A stretch of 25,967 bases of DNA from positions 1-25,967 of the forward strand of contig DASZCR010000369.1 in NCBI GenBank assembly GCA_035942915.1, in the 5' to 3' direction. Shown here piece after piece: positions 21,226 through 25,967 of this stretch. Numbering within the stretch: the stretch's first letter is position 1; each line of letters begins with the position of its first letter. The DNA comes from DASZCR01 sp035942915 (GTDB lineage: Bacteria > Acidobacteriota > Blastocatellia > Pyrinomonadales > Pyrinomonadaceae). Under the pieces are notes generated by a model. That model ran no database searches. It was not told where the DNA came from and saw only the letters and a list, made by a program, of their open reading frames with translations. The translations under genes were made by a program, and so were the position numbers.

Positions 21226-22332
21226 ATGCCGGGCGTGAAGGAGAAAGCCGTACATCTGTTGGGGCTTGACGAAAGCGAACTGGTCTCTTTCGTCGAGGGT
21301 TTGGGCGAACCGAAGTTTCGCGGGCGACAGCTCTTCGCCGCACTCAACGCGCGTCGGCTGCGCTCGTTCGACGAGATGACCGACCTGCCGAAGAGCCTGC
21401 GCGCGACGCTCGCCGAGCGCGCCAGCGTGGCGACACTCAGCGTCGAATCGCGCTACATCGCCGCCGACGGCACGCGCCGTTACCTGTTGAAGACGCACGA
21501 CGGGCTGCCCGTCGAAACCGTCTTTATCCCTGAAGAGAGACGCGACACCATCTGTTTCTCCTCGCAATCGGGCTGTCCTCTGCAATGCGACTTCTGTCTG
21601 ACGGCCAAGCTCGGCCTGCTGCGGACGCTGACGGCCGGTGAGATTGTCGAGCAGATTATCATCGCTTTAAACGACGCTTACGGCGTGGGCGCGCGCACGC
21701 CGCACGGCACGAACCTCGTGGCGATGGGCGCGGGCGAGCCTTTCCTCGCCTTCGATTCGCTGATGAAGGCGCTCGGCGTCATCAGTGCGCCCGCAGGGCT
21801 GCACATCGTTCCGAACCGCGTCACGGTCTCGACGGCCGGAGTCGTCCCGCGTATCAAAGAGCTGGCGACGTTTGAAGAACGGCCGCATCTTGCCATCTCG
21901 CTCGCCGCGCCCGACGACGAACTGCGCAATCGCCTGATGCCCATCAACAAGAAGTGGCCGCTCGAAGAGCTGCTCGCCGCGTGCAAAGAGTTCGAGCGTT
22001 CGCTGCGGCCGGGCGAGCGTTTCACCTTCGAGTATGTGATGCTCGACGGCGTCAACGATTCGGACGAGCACGCACGCCGTCTCGCGCGCCTGCTCAACCG
22101 GCACGGGTTGCGCGCCAAGGTCAACCTGATTCCGCACAACCCTGCCGAGCCGCTTCCCTATCGGCCATCTCCGCCGGAGCGCGTGCAAACCTTCAAGGCG
22201 ATTCTTGAATCGAAGGGGGTGCACGCCTTCGTCCGTCGCCCGCGCGGGCGCGATATCTACGCGGCGTGCGGGCAACTGGCCGCGCGCAGAGTCGAGGCCG
22301 CGCCGGAATCGAAGCTCTATCAACTCGCTTGA
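21226..22332 (+). CDS. rlmN: Dual-specificity 23S rRNA/tRNA adenine-C2 methyltransferase
   Basis: This radical SAM enzyme methylates C2 of A2503 in 23S rRNA and A37 of some tRNAs. The 368-residue protein has the [4Fe-4S] motif CPLQCDFC (C117, C121, C124), the SAM-binding AMGAGEP and STAGVVPRI. YVMLDGVNDSDEHARRLARLL, KVNLIPHNP and the C-terminal DIYAACGQL (catalytic C348) also fit. Two family positions deviate: the usual SLHAP is SLAAP, and the GEPLLN-type motif reads GEPFLA. The first eight residues before MPGVK were excluded because GGAGGGG lies seven bases before ATG 21226. The DsbD-domain gene follows 42 nt later. Confidence 0.95.
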   Translation: MPGVKEKAVHLLGLDESELVSFVEGLGEPKFRGRQLFAALNARRLRSFDEMTDLPKSLRATLAERASVATLSVESRYIAADGTRRYLLKTHDGLPVETVFIPEERRDTICFSSQSGCPLQCDFCLTAKLGLLRTLTAGEIVEQIIIALNDAYGVGARTPHGTNLVAMGAGEPFLAFDSLMKALGVISAPAGLHIVPNRVTVSTAGVVPRIKELATFEERPHLAISLAAPDDELRNRLMPINKKWPLEELLAACKEFERSLRPGERFTFEYVMLDGVNDSDEHARRLARLLNRHGLRAKVNLIPHNPAEPLPYRPSPPERVQTFKAILESKGVHAFVRRPRGRDIYAACGQLAARRVEAAPESKLYQLA

Positions 22333-22374
22333 CGCTTGAGATTTATCATCCTGAAGGAAATAGTAATCCGCGAC

Positions 22375-22989
22375 ATGAGACGAAAAACTTTCACCCGACG
22401 CTTGAGTTTGCTCCTCTTGCTGGTCTTGCTGGCCGCTCCTGCTCAACGCGGAGACGCGCGCACGGTCGCCAGAGTTTCGCCTGCGACGCCGAAGGCGGTC
22501 GCCGCTGCCGCCGCCGTCGTGCAGTCTGACAACATCGGCGTCAACGGCTTCTTCAACGTCAACCGCGCCCAACGCGGCCGCGCCTTTCAGGGCGCTATCG
22601 TGATGGAGATTCCGCAAGGCTTGCACGTCAACTCCAATCGCCCGCTCGGCAAGTATGCCGTCCCGACGACCGTGAAGGTTGATGCGCCGGACGGGATGCG
22701 TGTCGGTGCCGTCAGCTATCCGCGCGCGCAGGTGCGCAGCTTCGCCTTCAGCAACGGAGAGAGGCTCGCCGTCTACGAGGGGCGCGCCATCATGCGCTTC
22801 AACGTGACCGTGCCTGCGAACTTCCCGCAGGGCGTACATGACCTGCGCGTCCGCGTCCGCTTCCAGAGTTGCTCTGACACGGTCTGCTATCCGCCCGTGA
22901 CGCGCACGCTGACGCTGCCCATCGGCATTGTCGGCGCCACCGACCCCGTCCAACGCATCAACGGTCGTTACTTCGGCGGAAGAGGATGA
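22375..22989 (+). CDS. Exported orphan DsbD N-terminal-like domain protein
   Basis: A 204-residue exported protein. A strong signal peptide (RRKTFTRRLSLLLLLVLLAAPA, about residues 2-23) precedes an immunoglobulin-like beta domain matching the N-terminal domain of the thiol:disulfide interchange protein DsbD. The match includes a pattern of IPQGLHVNSNRPL and the redox pair C166/C171 in CSDTVCYPP. In full DsbD this domain passes electrons to periplasmic partners after reduction by the membrane and thioredoxin domains; here both are absent. It could be served by a separate CcdA-type membrane protein elsewhere, or serve another role. The preferred start is ATG 22375, though AAGGAA lies 16 nt away, which is rather far. 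A TTG at 22336 is less likely. Confidence 0.83.
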   Translation: MRRKTFTRRLSLLLLLVLLAAPAQRGDARTVARVSPATPKAVAAAAAVVQSDNIGVNGFFNVNRAQRGRAFQGAIVMEIPQGLHVNSNRPLGKYAVPTTVKVDAPDGMRVGAVSYPRAQVRSFAFSNGERLAVYEGRAIMRFNVTVPANFPQGVHDLRVRVRFQSCSDTVCYPPVTRTLTLPIGIVGATDPVQRINGRYFGGRG

Positions 22990-23005
22990 TGAGCAGGTTG
23001 CTCGT

Positions 23006-23061
23006 GAACGGTCAGTGGCCGATGGATGAAGACTGATTTCACCATCGGCCATTGACCGTTC
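23006..23061. terminator. Hairpin between convergent genes
   Basis: GAACGGTCAGTGGCCGATGG (23006-23025) pairs with 23042-23061 with a single G-T pair, around a 16-nt loop. It lies between the DsbD-domain gene and pgeF. It has no T-tract but is placed as a bidirectional terminator. Confidence 0.6.
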
Positions 23062-23073
23062 CGTCTGAGCTTC

Positions 23074-23919
23074 TCAGATTTGTCTGCCGATGACTGAGAG
23101 CAGTCGTCCCGTGCGTCCGTAGAGTCTCTTTTCGCGGCGGTAGGAGAAGAAGAGGTCTGTGCGGCACATCGTACAGAGCGGCGCGATGTGGATGCGTTCG
23201 GCGCTCGCGCCCGCTTCGACGAGTTGACGAAGGTTTGCCGTGTGCAGGTCAACGAGCGCGTGCGCGTCGCGCGTCGGCGTGAAGAGTTCGTCCGCATCAT
23301 GGAAGCCCGCGCGGAAAGCTTCGATGACTTCAGCGCCCACTTCGTAACAGCAGGCGCGCGCGGCCGGGCCGATGGCGGCGCGCACATCTCCGGGACGCGT
23401 GCCGAACTCGGCCGTCATGCGCGCGAGAGTTTTTTGCACGATACGCGCGAGCGTGCCGCGCCATCCGGCATGGACGGCAGCGCAGACGCCCGCACGCGCA
23501 TCACCGAGCAGGACGGGAACGCAGTCGGCCGTCTTGACGGCCAGCAGGACGCCGCGCGCGCGCGTCAACGAGGCATCACAGTGTACGTCCTCCGAGCGCG
23601 CGTCTTCTGCGTCGGCGACGAGGCGCACGTCCGCGCCGTGCACCTGCCAGTTGGCGGCGAGCGTCCAACTTCCGCCGAGCAGTCGTAGAAAGCGGCGGCG
23701 GTTCTCATGTATGTTGTCGGCCGCGTCGTCGCTGAAGCCCGCGAGGTTGAGGTCGGAGTCGGGCATCGGGCTTACGCCTCCAAGACGCGTCGAGAAGGCG
23801 TTCGTAAAACCTTCCTCTGCGAGCGGCGCGCAGACGAGCGCGCGCACACCGTCTTGCACGCGCCAATGAAAGCCCGCGAGGGTCAATCCGGTTTCGCTTG
23901 TGATTGTTTCCGTCGGCAT
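23074..23919 (-). CDS. pgeF: Laccase-domain purine nucleoside phosphorylase / peptidoglycan editing factor
   Basis: A YfiH/YlmD-family protein of 281 residues. The family acts on purine nucleosides (adenosine, inosine) and is also called peptidoglycan editing factor. The zinc and catalytic residues are seen in NWQVHGADV (H94), KTADCVPVLL (C133) and AVHAGWRG (H150). Other hallmarks are FSTRLGGVS and the GPAARACCYEVG stretch. The late CTMCRTDLFFSYRREK stretch also fits. The start is uncertain: ATG at 23919, 23925 or 23928, or TTG at 23886, none with a good ribosome site. Any ATG start overlaps the divergent acpS gene by about 20-29 bases. It ends 12 nt beyond the hairpin at 23061. Confidence 0.92.
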   Translation of the reverse strand: MPTETITSETGLTLAGFHWRVQDGVRALVCAPLAEEGFTNAFSTRLGGVSPMPDSDLNLAGFSDDAADNIHENRRRFLRLLGGSWTLAANWQVHGADVRLVADAEDARSEDVHCDASLTRARGVLLAVKTADCVPVLLGDARAGVCAAVHAGWRGTLARIVQKTLARMTAEFGTRPGDVRAAIGPAARACCYEVGAEVIEAFRAGFHDADELFTPTRDAHALVDLHTANLRQLVEAGASAERIHIAPLCTMCRTDLFFSYRREKRLYGRTGRLLSVIGRQI

Positions 23920-24295
23920 AGACATCATCGAAGTGGCGCGCGTGCGCGCCGTTCTGGAACGCACACCGCGCTTTGTCGAGCGCGTCTTCACCTCGCGCGA
24001 ACGCGCTTACTGCGACGAGCGCGGCGCAAGTGTTTCGGCGCAACATTACGCGGCGCGCTTTGCCGCGAAGGAGGCCGCCTTCAAGGCGCTCGGCACGGGC
24101 TGGTCGGGCGGCCTCGCGTGGCACGACGCGGAAGTCTGCTCGCAGGAGTCGGGCGCGCCCGCGCTCGTCCTTCACGGCCACGCGCTCGAACTCTTCCGAC
24201 ACCTCGGCGCGACGCGCGCGCACCTCTCGCTTTCGCACACCACCGAGCACGCCATCGCACAAGTTATACTTGAAAGAATCGCGGATTTGAAATGA
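23900..24295 (+). CDS. acpS: Holo-[acyl-carrier-protein] synthase
   Basis: AcpS transfers 4'-phosphopantetheine from CoA to the acyl carrier protein. The 131-residue protein begins with MIVSVGIDIIEVARV (D8, magnesium ligand) and has RFAAKEAAFKALGTG (E58), then LSLSHTTEHAIAQV at the C-terminal end. Length and motifs match the homotrimeric AcpS family. The only usable start is a GTG at 23900; no ribosome site is well placed (GAGGG lies about 17 nt upstream). It is divergent from pgeF, with overlapping 5' ends, so its promoter must lie within the pgeF coding region. Confidence 0.93.
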   Translation: MIVSVGIDIIEVARVRAVLERTPRFVERVFTSRERAYCDERGASVSAQHYAARFAAKEAAFKALGTGWSGGLAWHDAEVCSQESGAPALVLHGHALELFRHLGATRAHLSLSHTTEHAIAQVILERIADLK

Positions 24296-24301
24296 GCCGG
24301 T

Positions 24302-24352
24302 AAGCAGTAAGAGTTTATCTGAAAACTGCCGCGCCCGTCGCCCGCACTGCTT
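24302..24352. repeat. Weak inverted repeat between acpS and the PBP gene
   Basis: AAGCAGT (24302-24308) and ACTGCTT (24346-24352) are 7-bp complements 37 nt apart, between convergent genes. The stretch also contains two 7-bp-spaced units after the acpS stop. Significance is doubtful. Confidence 0.25.
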
Positions 24353-24356
24353 CAAT

Positions 24357-25967
24357 TTACTGACTACCGTTTAAGACGCGCATGTCGTTTGTTAACGTCG
24401 GACGGCCATTACGTTTCGTCTCGACGCGCGTCGCGGGTCGCACGTCTACGTCGTAGTCGCTGGCGGCGACGGGCAGCGCGGAGGGCGCACGCGGCGTGCT
24501 CTCTCGAAGCGACATCGTGGGAGCGTGGACGACGGCTTGAGATGTCGTCGCCGTCTCCTCGTAGTAATCCGCAGTGAGCGCGGCGAGCGGTTCGCTGTGT
24601 GAGAAACAGGCGGCGGTGGGCGCGAGCGCGGGCGTGATGGCGACGCGTTGACGGTGCGGGCAGAGGGTTGAAGCGAGCAAGCCTGTCTCAGCATCTATCT
24701 CGACCGTCGTCACGGAAGCGGGGCGCTCGAACCGTTCGCCGCCGAGTTCAGGGCGCAACTCGACCGCGCCTTTGACGAACTCGACCCACGCGGGCAGCGC
24801 ACTCTCCGCGCCCGTTAATCCCAACTGCTCGCCATCATCGAAGCCGACCCAGACGACGCACACCAAGTTCGGCGTGTAGCCTGCAAACCAACCGTCGCGC
24901 GACGTGCCGGTCTTACCTGCGACGGCCACACCTTTGAATGCGCCGCGCGCGGCGCGCGCCGTGCCTTCGTCGATGACGGCCGTCAGCATGTCTGTAATCA
25001 TGTAGGCCGTCGCGGGCTTCACAATCTGTTCGGAGGCGGGCGCGATTTCGTCTGTGTTCGTCGCTCCGGCGGCGTGCTTGACGGCCGTCGGACGCACGCG
25101 CGTCCCGCCGTTGGCGAGCGCCGCATAGGCTGCGGCAACTTCGAGCGGCGTCGCCTCGGTTGTGCCGAGCGCGAGTGACGGATAAGGAGCGGGTTTCGGC
25201 AGCCCGAAGCGTTCGGCCAGAGCAGCGACGCGCTCAAGCCCCGTCCTCAACGCGACATCAACCGTCACGACGTTGAGCGAGCGGACGAGTCCCGTGCGCA
25301 ACGTCACGTCGCGCATCGAGTAGCCGCCGCCGTAGTTGGCCGGGCTGTAACGAGCGCGCGTGTCGTAAGTGAACTGGCGCGGCGCGTCCGTCGACATGGA
25401 GATGGGCGAGAGTCCGCCCTCGAAGGCCGCTGCGTAGACGAACGGCTTGAAGACCGAGCCGGGCTGACGGCGCGCGTCCGAGACGCGGTTGAGTTGCGAT
25501 TCGGTGTAGCGGTTGCCGCCGACCATCGCGAGGATGTGGCCTGTGCGCGGGTCGAGCGCGACGAGCGCGGCCTGCGGCGTGCGCTTGCCGCGATAAACTT
25601 TTTCGAGGCGGTCGAGTTGGCGTCGCACGGCGCGCTCGGCCAGTTGTTGCAACTCAAGGTCAATCGTCGTGTAGACGCGCAAGGCCGCCGCTTCCGCCTC
25701 GTCGCGCGATTCGACCTGACGGTTAACATAGTCGATGAAGTAAGGCGCGGTCGCATCGCGTTGTTCGACCGGAACGACCGTGACGGGTTCGCTCTTGGCG
25801 GCCTGCGCCTCCTCGGCCGTCACCGCGCCGTCGCGCAGCATCGCTTCTATCACGGTGTCGCGGCGTGCGCGTGCGCGCTCGGCGTGGCGGTCGGGCGCGT
25901 AAGCGGCCGGACTCTGAATCATCCCCGCGATGGTCGCCGACTCCGACAGCGTCAGAGCCTTCAACTC
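24357..25967 (-). CDS. Class A penicillin-binding protein (PBP1A-like), 5' end missing
   Basis: The C-terminal 536 codons of a bifunctional peptidoglycan synthase anchored in the inner membrane; the start lies beyond the window edge. The visible part begins in the last helices of the glycosyltransferase domain (LTLSESATIAGMIQSPAAYAP). It continues through the linker and the transpeptidase domain: SxxK at QPGSVFKPF (about residue 170 of the visible part), SxN at RSLNVV (229-231) and KTGTS (351-355). A proline/alanine-rich C-terminal tail after about residue 450 includes CPHRQRVAITPALAPTAACF and no further enzyme motif. All three transpeptidase motifs are intact. The stop TAA lies 61 nt after the convergent acpS stop. 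Confidence 0.94.
   Translation of the reverse strand, partial: ELKALTLSESATIAGMIQSPAAYAPDRHAERARARRDTVIEAMLRDGAVTAEEAQAAKSEPVTVVPVEQRDATAPYFIDYVNRQVESRDEAEAAALRVYTTIDLELQQLAERAVRRQLDRLEKVYRGKRTPQAALVALDPRTGHILAMVGGNRYTESQLNRVSDARRQPGSVFKPFVYAAAFEGGLSPISMSTDAPRQFTYDTRARYSPANYGGGYSMRDVTLRTGLVRSLNVVTVDVALRTGLERVAALAERFGLPKPAPYPSLALGTTEATPLEVAAAYAALANGGTRVRPTAVKHAAGATNTDEIAPASEQIVKPATAYMITDMLTAVIDEGTARAARGAFKGVAVAGKTGTSRDGWFAGYTPNLVCVVWVGFDDGEQLGLTGAESALPAWVEFVKGAVELRPELGGERFERPASVTTVEIDAETGLLASTLCPHRQRVAITPALAPTAACFSHSEPLAALTADYYEETATTSQAVVHAPTMSLRESTPRAPSALPVAASDYDVDVRPATRVETKRNGRPTLTNDMRVLNGSQ

Overview
The window reads as a chromosomal segment of a GC-rich, Gram-negative-type bacterium. The gene set points to the Acidobacteriota, perhaps the class Blastocatellia. 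The main clues are a GWxTD-domain secreted protein, a seven-repeat SBBP beta-propeller protein with an acidobacterial-style N-terminal domain, a fused double M16 peptidase, a LigB-type ATP-dependent DNA ligase and a PBP1A-like enzyme. This placement is inference from family content; no rRNA or other phylogenetic marker is present. I see no phage, transposase, CRISPR array, rRNA or tRNA. GC richness appears even throughout, so most long antisense reading frames are shadows of real genes.

Layout. Bases 1-2752 (minus strand) carry an ATP-dependent DNA ligase and a BtuF-like cobalamin-binding protein. Bases 2860-7681 (plus strand) carry a nitroreductase, a small VOC/glyoxalase-fold protein embedded in 7-bp tandem repeats, tatA/B and tatC, then a GWxTD protein preceded by a good sigma70-type promoter and a structured leader of about 180 nt. 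A strong hairpin terminator at 7711-7765 separates these from the convergent nadB-nfi pair (minus strand, 7782-10107). nadB is divergent from a secreted 1042-residue double M16 peptidase (plus strand, 10355-13483). Between them, a 12-bp palindrome of LacI/PurR type overlaps the -35 boxes of both predicted promoters. A perfect 18-bp hairpin then separates the peptidase from a convergent 966-residue SBBP propeller protein (minus strand).

Bases 16873-21091 (minus strand) form a tightly packed six-gene unit, read from 21091 downward: DinB-fold protein, DUF1287 lipoprotein, SET-domain methyltransferase, the ribosome-assembly GTPase rsgA, a GNAT acetyltransferase and a second DinB-fold protein. Start and stop codons overlap or lie 6-12 nt apart, so the genes are probably co-transcribed and translationally coupled. 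Divergent from this unit, rlmN (23S rRNA and tRNA methyltransferase) is followed by an orphan DsbD N-terminal domain protein. Last come a pgeF/yfiH laccase-domain gene whose 5' end overlaps that of the divergent acpS, and the C-terminal part of a class A penicillin-binding protein cut by the window edge.

Functional themes are envelope and export (Tat, secreted peptidase, propeller, PBP, DsbD domain, DUF1287), ribosome maturation (rsgA, rlmN), DNA repair (ligase, endonuclease V) and cofactors (nadB, acpS, B12 binding). The most unusual material is regulatory or structural: heptamer repeats that supply both ends of a coding gene, two structured upstream regions, a shared divergent operator, a TatC with a greatly enlarged first periplasmic loop, and the SET/RsgA operon. 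No single clearly new defence or mobile system is visible.
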